Source: Curtobacterium sp. ZW137 (GTDB taxonomy: Bacteria; Actinomycetota; Actinomycetes; Actinomycetales; Microbacteriaceae). From it: a stretch of DNA of 64,000 nt. The position numbers and the translations under genes are program-made. Shown in pieces: positions 16,581 to 24,420 of the stretch; positions within the stretch are counted from its first letter, which is position 1, and the number at the start of each line of letters is the position of its first letter. Location: the NCBI RefSeq assembly GCF_003762905.1, contig NZ_RJKS01000003.1:248001-312000 (forward strand), in the 5' to 3' direction. The notes under the pieces are model-generated. The model saw nothing but the letters and a program-made list of their open reading frames with translations, was not told the DNA's origin and searched no databases.

Positions 16581-16901
16581 CTACGCGTCCGTCAGGTCGT
16601 CACGGGTGTTCGCGTGGATGGGCTCGCGGTGCCCGAACGTGCGCGCAGCGGCGCGGAGACGTTCGACGAATTCGCCGTTCTCCACCTCGAGCTCGTCTTC
16701 TTCGGCGTCCTCGATGACGACCTCGCTCGCAGGGCCGATGAGGATCTTCGTCGTGGTCATGGTGCCGTCGTGTGCCACCGCCGGGACCGCGACGGTGTCC
16801 GCGCGGTCGCCGCCCGCCAGGGCTGCCGCGTACTCGATGACGGCGTCGGCGACGTCGTCACTGGTGAGGATGATCGAACCGTCGTACTTGATGTGCTTCA
16901 T
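16581..16901 (-). CDS. small acidic protein of unknown function
   Basis: A 106-residue protein beginning MKHIKYDGSIILTSDDVADA, with a C-terminal acidic stretch (VVIEDAEEDELEVENGEF) and then FVERLRAAARTFGHREP. No family is recognised. It looks cytosolic, with mixed strands and helices. GGAGC a few bases before the ATG is a usable Shine-Dalgarno. It lies 67 bases downstream of the monooxygenase stop on the same strand, so the two may share a transcript. Confidence 0.65.
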   Translation of the reverse strand: MKHIKYDGSIILTSDDVADAVIEYAAALAGGDRADTVAVPAVAHDGTMTTTKILIGPASEVVIEDAEEDELEVENGEFVERLRAAARTFGHREPIHANTRDDLTDA

Positions 16902-16968
16902 CGGAGCTCCATCCGCCGCGCTTGCGCTGCTTGCCACTCCAGTGAAACGGAAGCGCGTGGAGGCACTT

Positions 16969-18219
16969 TCAGGTGCGGTCCTGCGACTCGAGGTGCGCGT
17001 AGTCGGGCAGGTCGATCGCGTCTGCGGGTGGTGTGGAGAACCGCTCTCCGAGGCGACCGACCAGCGGGGTGGCTCCGATCCGCACCGCCGCGCCGAACAC
17101 GGCGATCCCGAGCCGCGACTTCGGGTTCGCGATGCGCGGCGTCCCGGGCGGCAGCTGCTGGGCCTGGGCGACGTACGGACGCATGATCCGCTCGTAGCCG
17201 CGGAACGCATCGCGGTGGTCGACGTGCGCGGCGAGTTCCCCGGCGAGCACGTACGCGCCGGTGAGCGAGAGGCTCGTGCCCATCCCGCTGACCGGCGACG
17301 CGCAGTACGCGGCGTCGCCCACCAGCGCCACGCGGCCGTCCCACCAGCGCGGAGCATGCACCTGGCCGATCGACTCGGCGTAGAGGTCGTCGGCGGCGTC
17401 GAACCCCGCGAGCACGCGGCGCGCTTCCCACCCGGCGTCCGCGAACGCCTCGTGCAGGTGTCGGCGCTGCGCGTCGAGGTCCCGCCGCTCGGACCCGGCG
17501 CGCTCCCGCTTCCGGTCCGTCACGATCGACATCGTCGCGCGGATCGTGCCGTGGGCGTCCGGACGCAGGGTGATCGAGCGTCCACCGGGGGCGTTGTACC
17601 AGCGCCACCAGTCGTCGTCGGCGTCCGTCCGGGGGATCGTGCCGAAGGTCGTCTCGAGGCCGAGCGAGCGGATCTCCGGCTCGTCACCGAAGACCAGGCG
17701 CCGGGTGCTCGAACCGATGCCGTCCGCGGCGATCACCAGGTCGAAGCGTTCGTCGGGGGCGTGCTCGAAGTGGACGGTCACACCCGCTGGGTCGCCGTTC
17801 CCGGCGTCGTGCTGCACGATCCCGGTGATCCGGTCGCCGTAGCGGTACTCGGTGTCCGTCTCCGTGCGGTCCACGAGCAGCTGTGCGAGGTCGCCGCGGA
17901 GGATCTCGAGCTCGGCCGTCGCGCCACCGGAGTCGGTCGTGCCGGCGGGGAACTCCGCGATCGTGGCACCACGGGGTCCGATGAAGCGCGTGCCGACCTC
18001 GCCGGTCGTCGCCGCCCGGATGTCGTCCTCGATGCCCATCCGGCGCGACACCTCGCGCCCGGCTCCGCGGACGTCGATGTTCTGCCCGCCGGTCCGGAGC
18101 GCCGGAGCGCGCTCGACGATCACCGTCGCGAAGCCGTAGCGGTGCAGCCAGTACGCCAGTGCGGGTCCGGCGATGCTCGCTCCGGAGATGAGGACGCGGC
18201 CGCGGTTCGTGCTGTGCAT
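16969..18219 (-). CDS. FAD-dependent aromatic-type monooxygenase
   Basis: A flavoprotein monooxygenase of 416 residues from the PheA/UbiH/TetX-like group. The dinucleotide fold ISGASIAGPALAYWL is near residue 10, the DG motif is in VIAADGIGSSTR near residue 160, and the GD motif is in VALVGDAAYCASP near residue 290. It would hydroxylate an aromatic or polyketide-like substrate using NAD(P)H and oxygen; tetracycline-type inactivation is possible but not shown. GAGG lies 6 bases before ATG 18219. The divergent MarR gene and shared palindromes suggest substrate-inducible control. Confidence 0.88.
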   Translation of the reverse strand: MHSTNRGRVLISGASIAGPALAYWLHRYGFATVIVERAPALRTGGQNIDVRGAGREVSRRMGIEDDIRAATTGEVGTRFIGPRGATIAEFPAGTTDSGGATAELEILRGDLAQLLVDRTETDTEYRYGDRITGIVQHDAGNGDPAGVTVHFEHAPDERFDLVIAADGIGSSTRRLVFGDEPEIRSLGLETTFGTIPRTDADDDWWRWYNAPGGRSITLRPDAHGTIRATMSIVTDRKRERAGSERRDLDAQRRHLHEAFADAGWEARRVLAGFDAADDLYAESIGQVHAPRWWDGRVALVGDAAYCASPVSGMGTSLSLTGAYVLAGELAAHVDHRDAFRGYERIMRPYVAQAQQLPPGTPRIANPKSRLGIAVFGAAVRIGATPLVGRLGERFSTPPADAIDLPDYAHLESQDRT

Positions 18220-18232
18220 GTTGCCTCGGTTC

Positions 18233-18257
18233 TTGATTATCAACGAGATTGGCAATC
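18233..18257. promoter_or_regulatory. paired palindromes, likely MarR operators
   Basis: TTGATTATCAA (18233-18243) and GATTGGCAATC (18247-18257) are both perfect palindromes about one helical turn apart, in the gap between the monooxygenase and MarR genes. TTGATNATCAA resembles known MarR-family operators. The TAGGAT box of the MarR gene lies just downstream. Confidence 0.75.
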
Positions 18258-18277
18258 TACACGATTAGGATGGGCGG

Positions 18278-18805
18278 GTGTCGACGCTTCCCCCCGCTGA
18301 TCGCTCCGATCGCCGTGATCGCCGTGACCGCTCCGATCGCCGTGACCGGGAGTCTGCTCGTCGCGACGGCCGCGAGATGCCCGAGGACGACATCCGCGCC
18401 CGGGTCCAACAGGTCGCCGTTCGGCAGCAGCGGTTCGAGCGGCACCTCGCCCGAGCCCTCGACGTGGATGCGATGGGCCTCGAGGCCATGGACCACCTCA
18501 TCACGAGCGGCCCCGCGACGCCGACCGAGCTCGCCCGACGCCTGGAGATCTCCACCGCGGCGATGACCCTCGTGCTCAACCGGCTCGAGGGCGCCGGGCA
18601 CGTGCGGCGCGACCGGCACCCGAGCGACGGGCGGAAGCTCGTCGTCACCGCGGCGTCGAGCTCCTCGGACCGCGCGTACGAGCTCGTGCTGCCGATGATC
18701 GACGGGATCGAGGAACTCGTCGAGGGGATGGACGCGGCGGAGCGGGCGACGGTGCAGACGTTCCTGGACCGGCTGATCCGGATCTACGACGACGCGACGG
18801 ACTGA
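18278..18805 (+). CDS. MarR-family regulator with Asp-Arg-rich N-terminus
   Basis: A 175-residue winged-helix repressor. The recognition region is GPATPTELARRLEISTAAMT, then VLNRLEGAGHVRRDRHPSDGRK forms the wing. The GTG start is 6 bases after TAGGAT (18266-18271), the leaderless pattern. Residues 8-30 are a repetitive DRSDRRDRRDRSDRRDR stretch encoded by 9-bp units and are not part of the normal fold; an internal ATG at 18377 could give the core protein alone. It likely represses itself and the divergent monooxygenase. Confidence 0.87.
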   Translation: MSTLPPADRSDRRDRRDRSDRRDRESARRDGREMPEDDIRARVQQVAVRQQRFERHLARALDVDAMGLEAMDHLITSGPATPTELARRLEISTAAMTLVLNRLEGAGHVRRDRHPSDGRKLVVTAASSSSDRAYELVLPMIDGIEELVEGMDAAERATVQTFLDRLIRIYDDATD

Positions 18806-18860
18806 CCGCCGTTCTGGGGTGTCGTGCCGTGCTCGTGCTGTCCCCTAGGGTCGTCGCGAC

Positions 18861-19631
18861 TCAGGGTGCGCCGTGCGTCACGGTGATCCGGGCCTCGCGC
18901 GGGTTCACCAGGGTCTTCGAGACGTAGAGCGGCCGACCCGCGAAGCGCAGGCTCCGCGTCAGGACGAGCACGGGCTCCTCGGCAGGGACACCGAGCCGGT
19001 GCCCGCGGGTCTCGCCCGGTGTGCCGATCGAGACCTCGGTGGTGCCGGGCCCCGGCACGATGCCGGCGTCGAACATCGCCGCGAGCATCGTCTGGTCGGG
19101 ACGGCTCATCCGGATCAGCTCGCGGACCGGGGCGAACTCCCCGACCAGGGCATCATCGGGCGGCAGGTGCTCCTGCACGAGTCCGACGACCGTGTCGCCC
19201 CGACGGACGACGCTCTCGACGAACCAGGAGGGCGACGACTCCGCGATGCCGAGCGACTCCGCGGCGAACAGCCCCGTGCGGTCCTGCACGACCATCTCGG
19301 TCCGCTCGACGTCGCCGCCCTCGGGTACGAGCAGGCGCTCCGGGGCCTCGATCCGCTCGAGTCCGGCGACCGGCAGGCGCTCCGCGACGAAGCGTCCGAT
19401 GCCCCGGCGGGAGCGGATGAAGCCGTCCTCCTCGAGGAAGATCAGCGCCTCGCGCACGACCGTCCGGGACACCCCGAGCAGCTCGACCAGCTCCGCCTCG
19501 GACGGCAGGAGGATGCCGGGCTGGATGGCGCCGCTGCGGATCGCGTCGCTGATGCGCATGTACGCGGCGACACGGAGCGGGACTCCTGCGTGCGCGGGGA
19601 GCGGGCCCCGGAGGACGTCGGCGGTCGTCAT
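18861..19631 (-). CDS. GntR-family (HutC/UTRA) regulator
   Basis: A 256-residue repressor. The winged helix spans about residues 18-85 (PLRVAAYMRISDAIRSGAI, LPSEAELVELLGVSRTVVRE, RSRRGIGRFVAE). The UTRA ligand domain runs from about 110 to 250, ending YVSKTLVNPREARITV. It is the last gene of the nucleoside-use operon, 12 bases after the ribokinase. The likely operator is the inverted repeat at 22974-23000 in front of the first gene, which would give autoregulation. The inducer is expected to be a pentose or nucleoside derivative. Confidence 0.88.
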   Translation of the reverse strand: MTTADVLRGPLPAHAGVPLRVAAYMRISDAIRSGAIQPGILLPSEAELVELLGVSRTVVREALIFLEEDGFIRSRRGIGRFVAERLPVAGLERIEAPERLLVPEGGDVERTEMVVQDRTGLFAAESLGIAESSPSWFVESVVRRGDTVVGLVQEHLPPDDALVGEFAPVRELIRMSRPDQTMLAAMFDAGIVPGPGTTEVSIGTPGETRGHRLGVPAEEPVLVLTRSLRFAGRPLYVSKTLVNPREARITVTHGAP

Positions 19632-19643
19632 GTGCTCAGCCTG

Positions 19644-20555
19644 TCAGACCGTGGTCGGTGCGATGGTCGCGGCCCGGGCCGTGTACGACGCGAAGGGTTC
19701 CAGGGCGGGCTGGGACGCCTCGTCCGCCACGGCCGCGGCGCCGACGTGCGCGGCGACGGCGAGCGCGTCCTCCGCGGAGAGTCCGGCGGCGAACGCGATC
19801 GTGGCCGCCGCGGTGAAGGCGTCCCCGGCGCCCACCGTGTTCCGGACCTCCGCGCGGACCGACGGCACCCGGACCATGCGCCGCCCGTGCTCGAACACCG
19901 ACGCCCCCGACGACCCTGCCGTGACCACCACGCGGCGGCACCGTGCGAGCTCCGGGAGTGCGGCCCACTCGAGCTCGTTGACGACGAGCAGGTCGGCCCG
20001 CTCCAGGGTGGCCGACGCGAGGTGACGGGCGGGCGCCGCGTTGATCGCGACGAAGGCGTCCGAGCGGGCGACGGCGTCCTCCACCACGGCAGGATCGACC
20101 TCGAGCTGGCAGAGGAGCACGTCGGTGTCGGGCATCGAGACGGGCACCGCGACCAGGTCGTTCGCGCCCGGGAACACCGCGATCGCGTTCTCGCCGGCAC
20201 CGTCGACCGTGATCGCCGCGGTGCCCGTCGGTGCGGCCGGGGTCTGCAGGACGAGCTCCGTCCGGACACCGGCCAGCCGGAGCTGCTCGACCGAGAACGC
20301 ACCGTCCGGATCCGCTCCGACCGCGCCGATCATCGTGACCGCAGCGCCGAGCCGTGCCGCCGCGACGGCCTGGTTCGCGCCCTTGCCGCCGAGGAACGTC
20401 CGCCGCTCGGTGGCCAGGACCGTCTCGCCCGGCGCGGGGAGCTCCGGCACGCGCAGCACCGAGTCCACGTTGATGCTGCCGAGGACGGTCAGCGACGGCA
20501 GCGCGGTCACGGGCAGTGCGGTCGCGGACAGTGCGGTCACGGGCAGTGCCGTCAC
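19644..20555 (-). CDS. rbsK: ribokinase (PfkB family)
   Basis: A 303-residue sugar kinase. It shows LGSINVDSVLRV with the substrate-binding Asp, GGKGANQAVAAARLGA (signature 1), the anion-hole and catalytic Asp in NTVGAGDAF near residue 245, and VTAGSSGASVF. It phosphorylates the ribose released by the nucleoside hydrolase encoded just upstream. The GTG start overlaps the hydrolase stop (GTGA). The first 20 residues (TALPVTALSATALPVTALP) are encoded by a 15-bp repeat and precede the normal fold, so they look like recent expansion. Confidence 0.9.
   Translation of the reverse strand: MTALPVTALSATALPVTALPSLTVLGSINVDSVLRVPELPAPGETVLATERRTFLGGKGANQAVAAARLGAAVTMIGAVGADPDGAFSVEQLRLAGVRTELVLQTPAAPTGTAAITVDGAGENAIAVFPGANDLVAVPVSMPDTDVLLCQLEVDPAVVEDAVARSDAFVAINAAPARHLASATLERADLLVVNELEWAALPELARCRRVVVTAGSSGASVFEHGRRMVRVPSVRAEVRNTVGAGDAFTAAATIAFAAGLSAEDALAVAAHVGAAAVADEASQPALEPFASYTARAATIAPTTV
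20503..20555. repeat. 15-bp tandem repeat at the ribokinase 5' end
   Basis: Units GCGGTCACGGGCAGT (20503-20517), GCGGTCGCGGACAGT (20518-20532) and GCGGTCACGGGCAGT (20533-20547) plus a partial copy encode the VTALP repeats and include the start codon. Confidence 0.88.
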
Positions 20556-21520
20556 GCCGGCACCGCGTCGAGCGCGAGGATCCGGTTCCGGATGACGTCG
20601 GCGGCAGCCGCGTCCGCCGCCACCACGACCCGCACCGCCGGGCCCTGCTCGACGGGCACGGTCCGGCCGTGCTCGGCGCCGTCCGTCACGACGTCGAGCG
20701 GGGTCTCGCGGACGGTCGGCGCCACCTCGCCCGCGGCGATCGCCGCCGCGAGGGGGTCGTGCAGCGGCGCGCGGCGAACGTGGTCGACCGTCTCGTAGAA
20801 GTCGATGTAGCGGTGCAGCATCGTCCCGAGCGCGACGCGCAGCGGATCGCCTGCCGCGATGAAGCGGTCACCGTCGGCGTCGTCGAACCGGTGCTGCCGG
20901 GTGACGTCGAGCGGCACCAGGACCAGGTCGAACCCGGCGGTCAGGACCCGGCGTGCGGCCTCGGCGTCGTTGTGGATGTTCGCCTCGGCAGTGGCTGACA
21001 CGTTTCCGGGCTCCCAGACGGCTCCGCCCATGATCGTGAGCGTGCCGATCAGCTCCGGCAGGCGCGGCTCGAGCTCGAGCGCCACCGCGAGGTTCGTCAG
21101 CGGTCCGATCGCGAGCACGTCGAGCTTCCGGGTACCAGCGGCACCAGCACCAGCAGCAGCAGCAGCAGCGTGCGAGCGCGCCAGCCGCACCAGCAGCTCG
21201 GCGGCCGGGTCGTCAGCGGCTGCCACACCGGCGGGCAGGTCCACCCCACCGACACCGTTCACGCCGTGCACGTGCGGAGCACCCCCGCCGTACGCGCCGC
21301 CGAGCGGGTCGTGCGCACCGACCGCCACCGGCACCGAGCGGCCGACCATGCCGAGCAGCGCCGAGGTGTTCACCGCAGCGGTCGTGGAGTCGATGTTCCC
21401 GGAGACCGTGCCGATGCCGACCAGGTCCACGTGCGGGACGTCGAGCAGGTAGGCGAGTGCGAGGGCGTCGTCGACACCGGTGTCGCAGTCGAGGAAGAGC
21501 GGGATCGTCGGGGTGGTCAT
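20552..21520 (-). CDS. inosine/uridine-preferring nucleoside hydrolase
   Basis: An N-ribohydrolase of 322 residues that cleaves nucleosides to base and ribose. The N-terminal FLDCDTGVDDALAL is the calcium-binding DxDxxxDD cluster. LAIGPLTNLAVALELEP and IMGGAVWEPGNVSATAEAN are conserved, and the C-terminal Asp is in HDPLAAAIA. ATG 21520 overlaps the transporter stop (ATGA); a longer upstream frame lies inside the transporter gene and is not used. It supplies ribose to the downstream ribokinase. Confidence 0.92.
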   Translation of the reverse strand: MTTPTIPLFLDCDTGVDDALALAYLLDVPHVDLVGIGTVSGNIDSTTAAVNTSALLGMVGRSVPVAVGAHDPLGGAYGGGAPHVHGVNGVGGVDLPAGVAAADDPAAELLVRLARSHAAAAAAGAGAAGTRKLDVLAIGPLTNLAVALELEPRLPELIGTLTIMGGAVWEPGNVSATAEANIHNDAEAARRVLTAGFDLVLVPLDVTRQHRFDDADGDRFIAAGDPLRVALGTMLHRYIDFYETVDHVRRAPLHDPLAAAIAAGEVAPTVRETPLDVVTDGAEHGRTVPVEQGPAVRVVVAADAAAADVIRNRILALDAVPA

Positions 21521-22950
21521 GCGGTTGCGGCTCCTTCGGGGCGGGCTCCGGCTGGCAGAGCGTTCGGGGTGGGACGGAGGACGAGCGCCGCGGCGAACGC
21601 GGCGGCGGTGAGGGCGACGGAGATCCAGAGCGCCAGGTGGTACCCCTCGGGCGTGCCAGCGCTGACCGCTGGCCCGACCAGGGCCACACCGGTGCCGGCG
21701 CCCAGTCCGAAGCATGCACCGTGGATCCCGGGCAGGGAACCCGGGGCGTCGGCGGGGGCGTTCAGCACCGAGAGGCCGTTCGCGGTCGCCTGGTACAGCC
21801 CGAGGTAGAAGACGCCCATCACGATGAGCAGCCCGAAGGCCACCCACTTGTCGAGGGCGAAGAACGCGAGCGCGACGGAGATCAGCAGGATCGCCCCGGT
21901 GGCCATGCGCAGCGACAGGACCCAGCCGATGCGCTGCGCGATCCACCCGGCGGCCGGCGCGGTGAGGAGCCCGGCGACGGCCGTCGGGGTGAGGAACAGC
22001 AGCCCCGACATCGCCGCGTTCAGGCCGAACCCGGAGCTTCCGTCCTGGCTGAGCACCACGATGGTGAAGTTCGTCGACGCGAACACCCCGGACAGCGTCA
22101 GGAACGTGCACATCAGCACGGGCCACGCGGTCCGAGCCCGGAGCGCCGGCACTGCGATCAGCGGCTGGGCGACGCGTCGCTCGACGAGGACGAACGCGAC
22201 GGCCGCCAGCACCGCCACCGTGAGCCACACCAGCGTGCGCGCGTCACCGATGCCGCGCGACGGCACCTCGCTGACGAACTGGGAGAAGCCCACCAGGAAC
22301 GCGCCGAGGATCGTCGCGCCGAGCCAGTCCATCCGTCGCGCCGCGCTCCGGCGGACCCGCGGCACGAACGCCAGCACCGACAGCGTCCCGAGCACCGCGA
22401 CGACGAGGATCACGACGAACACCGCGCGCCACCCGAACGTGTCCGTGATCGCTCCGCCGATGTACCCGTCGAGGCCGCCGAGTCCGCCGTTCACCGCGGT
22501 GACGACCCCGACCGAGATGCCGAACTGCTTGGCCGTGAGCTCCTCGGACAGCACCAGGAACGCGATCGTCAGCGCCGCCGACGACGTCCCCTGCAGCACC
22601 CGGCCCGTGAGCAGGAGGGGGAGCGACGGTGCCGTCACCGTCAGCAGCGTCCCCACGAGCAGTGCGGCCATCGTCACCAGGAGCGCCCGGCGCCGACCGA
22701 TCGTGTCCGACCAGCGCGACACCACCATGCCGAGCACCGAACCGGACAGGAAGAAGAGCGACTGCACCTGGGACACGACGCCGGCCGAGGCGTGCAGGTC
22801 GATGGCCATCGACGGGATGGCGGGGGTGAGCAGGCTCGCGTTCAGCTGGAACGCGAGCACGGCGACGATGAGCGATCCGACCAGCAGGGGGATGCGAGCG
22901 CCGGACAGGCGCTCGCGTTCCGCTTCGGGGCGGGTGGGGGCGACAGTCAT
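21517..22950 (-). CDS. MFS transporter (DHA2-like)
   Basis: A membrane transporter of 477 residues with 12 to 14 hydrophobic helices. The MFS motif A loop is SRWSDTIGRRRALL near residue 79, with a second conserved RVLQGTSSAAL helix. Sequence alone would suggest a drug exporter, but position as first gene before a nucleoside hydrolase and ribokinase makes nucleoside or pentose import plausible. GAAGGAG lies 5 bases before the ATG. The -10 box TATATT (22985-22990, minus strand) lies inside the GntR-type inverted repeat. Confidence 0.85.
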   Translation of the reverse strand: MTVAPTRPEAERERLSGARIPLLVGSLIVAVLAFQLNASLLTPAIPSMAIDLHASAGVVSQVQSLFFLSGSVLGMVVSRWSDTIGRRRALLVTMAALLVGTLLTVTAPSLPLLLTGRVLQGTSSAALTIAFLVLSEELTAKQFGISVGVVTAVNGGLGGLDGYIGGAITDTFGWRAVFVVILVVAVLGTLSVLAFVPRVRRSAARRMDWLGATILGAFLVGFSQFVSEVPSRGIGDARTLVWLTVAVLAAVAFVLVERRVAQPLIAVPALRARTAWPVLMCTFLTLSGVFASTNFTIVVLSQDGSSGFGLNAAMSGLLFLTPTAVAGLLTAPAAGWIAQRIGWVLSLRMATGAILLISVALAFFALDKWVAFGLLIVMGVFYLGLYQATANGLSVLNAPADAPGSLPGIHGACFGLGAGTGVALVGPAVSAGTPEGYHLALWISVALTAAAFAAALVLRPTPNALPAGARPEGAATA

Positions 22951-22973
22951 GCGAACTCCTTCGTCCGGTTGTC

Positions 22974-23000
22974 GTACGTACCTGTAATATAGGTCCGTAC
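22974..23000. promoter_or_regulatory. GntR-type operator overlapping the -10 of the nucleoside operon
   Basis: Arms GTACGTACCT (22974-22983) and AGGTCCGTAC (22991-23000) are complementary at 9 of 10 positions around the AT-rich centre GTAATAT. The minus-strand -10 TATATT sits in this centre, so a bound dimer would block the promoter. The GntR regulator encoded at the end of the operon is the likely ligand. Confidence 0.78.
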
Positions 23001-23070
23001 TCTATGGTCCGGACACCCCGCTGGCAAGTGGGCCGACCCGATGGCCGGTTCCGGCCACGGAGCCGCCACG

Positions 23071-23118
23071 ACCGGACGGGAGGCACGGGTCGGGCCCGCA
23101 CCGAGCCTCCCGTCCGGT
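23071..23118. repeat. hairpin related to the 13036 terminator
   Basis: Arms ACCGGACGGGAGGC (23071-23084) and GCCTCCCGTCCGGT (23105-23118) are perfectly complementary. The loop contains a smaller CGGGTCGGGCCCG fold. It shares the GGACGGGAGGC core with the hairpin at 13036-13079 and lies upstream of the immunity-like gene. Confidence 0.8.
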
Positions 23119-23165
23119 GGGTGGCAGCCCGCGCGCGGTCACGCTGGACGTGGGAAGGTGCAGGC

Positions 23166-23699
23166 ATGCCATCCGCGCAGACCCTCACCGACGACGACCG
23201 CAGGGTCGTCGCCGCGTGGGCCGCTGACTGCGCGGAGCGCGTCCTGCCCCTGTTCGAAGCGGAGGCGCCGGACGACGACCGTGCACGGGACGGCATCCGA
23301 CGCGCACGGTCGTTCGCGAGCGGAGCGCTCGGTGCGGCGGGCGAGATCCGTCGTCGCTTCACTGCGGGGCGTGCATCCGCAGCAGCGACCTCGCCGGCGG
23401 GGAAGGCGGCGGCGTGGGCGGCCGGTCAGGCCTCGGCAGTCGCGCACATGGGAGCGCACGCCCTCGGCGCTGCCACCTACGCGGCGAAGGCCGCGGAACT
23501 CGCGGACCCCGGTCGTGGCGGCGCTGCTGAGCTCGCCTGGCAGATGGAGCACATGAGCGAACCGGTGCGGGTGGCGCTCCGGCGGTTGCCCCCGCTCGGG
23601 GAGGACCCGTCCGGTCCGCTCGGTGCCGGGCTCCTGATGTCGGGGGTGCTCGGGGAGCACATCAGGGCGATCCAGGTGGCGCTCGACGGCGGCGGTTGA
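23166..23699 (+). CDS. putative immunity protein (Imm5-like)
   Basis: An all-alpha protein of 177 residues. Its pattern fits the Imm5-type putative immunity family of polymorphic toxin systems: VVAAWAADCAERVLPLFEAE near residue 15, then DDDRARDGIRRARSFASG, and AAGQASAVAHMGAHALGAAT near residue 85. Such proteins are predicted to neutralise a cognate toxin, but many stand alone. No toxin gene is adjacent here. ATG 23166 begins the conserved part, with GGGAAGG about 8 bases upstream. Confidence 0.68.
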   Translation: MPSAQTLTDDDRRVVAAWAADCAERVLPLFEAEAPDDDRARDGIRRARSFASGALGAAGEIRRRFTAGRASAAATSPAGKAAAWAAGQASAVAHMGAHALGAATYAAKAAELADPGRGGAAELAWQMEHMSEPVRVALRRLPPLGEDPSGPLGAGLLMSGVLGEHIRAIQVALDGGG

Positions 23700-23778
23700 C
23701 CCGCTTCTCGGCCCCTCGTGCTCCGGCTCGCCGCGCCCCGGCCCGCCGTGCCTCGGCCCGCCGCGCCGGGGAGGAGTC

Positions 23779-24345
23779 TCAGCGCGCGTCGAGCAGAGCG
23801 AGCACGTCGTCTGTCGTGCCGAGTTCCCCGATCTTCGGGAGCTGCAGCGAAACGGAAGCTTCGTGCGCCTCGGCGGCATCGGTCATGGCGTCGGTGACGA
23901 ACGCGACGTCGTACCCGAGCTCATGGGCGGATCGTCCTGTGGACTCGACGCCGGAGGAGGTGGCGACCCCGACCAGGACGATCTGCGTGACGCCGAGGCT
24001 GCGGAGTCGGGCGTCGAGATCGGTCGAGCCGAACGCTCCGAGGGTGCGCTTCGTCACGGTGATGTCCGTGGGCTGCTGGTCGAGCTCGTCCAGCAGGCGG
24101 GTACCCGCTTCGGGGATCGTCTGCGATCCCGACAGGTTCATCGCCTTGGTGCGTTCCGTGCGGCCCGGCGCGGTAGCTACGACGTTGACCAGCACGACGG
24201 GGAGCCGGCGCGCGCGGAAGGCACGTGCGAGAGCAGCAGCGCGGGAGACGACCCCGTCGATCGGGTGCGCCGTCGGTTGGCCGAGGATCCCGGTCTGCAG
24301 GTCGATGACCACCAGGGCCGGCGTCGGGTCGAGTTCGATGCTCAC
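23779..24345 (-). CDS. isochorismatase-family hydrolase lacking the catalytic Cys
   Basis: A 188-residue protein with the isochorismatase fold. ALVVIDLQTGIL carries the catalytic Asp and TKRTLGAFGSTDL the Lys. The third position, usually Cys in TxxCVxxT, is Gly here (VGVATSSGVESTGRSA). Cysteine hydrolases of this family need that Cys, whereas true isochorismatases of the PhzD/EntB type have Gly, so hydrolysis without a covalent nucleophile is expected. The GTG start has GGAGG 6 bases upstream. It is divergent from a MarR gene with palindromes between them. Confidence 0.85.
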   Translation of the reverse strand: MSIELDPTPALVVIDLQTGILGQPTAHPIDGVVSRAAALARAFRARRLPVVLVNVVATAPGRTERTKAMNLSGSQTIPEAGTRLLDELDQQPTDITVTKRTLGAFGSTDLDARLRSLGVTQIVLVGVATSSGVESTGRSAHELGYDVAFVTDAMTDAAEAHEASVSLQLPKIGELGTTDDVLALLDAR

Positions 24346-24364
24346 GGGCTTCCTCCGAACAACT

Positions 24365-24398
24365 GTTGACTGAATCAACCATTTGTATCACTAATGAT
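24365..24398. promoter_or_regulatory. palindromes between isochorismatase and MarR genes
   Basis: GTTGACTGAATCAAC (24365-24379) has 5-bp arms GTTGA/TCAAC, and ATCACTAATGAT (24387-24398) has arms ATCA/TGAT. They lie in the short divergent gap, just upstream of the TAGGAT box of the MarR gene, so they are candidate MarR operators. Confidence 0.6.
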
Positions 24399-24420
24399 TA
24401 GCGGACGGTAGGATCGGCGC

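Noticed and set aside
18296..18350. Short GATCGCCGTGATCGCCGTG repeats as a CRISPR-like array
   Set aside because: Units are 9 bp, in frame, contiguous and without spacers; they are coding repeats of the MarR N-terminus.
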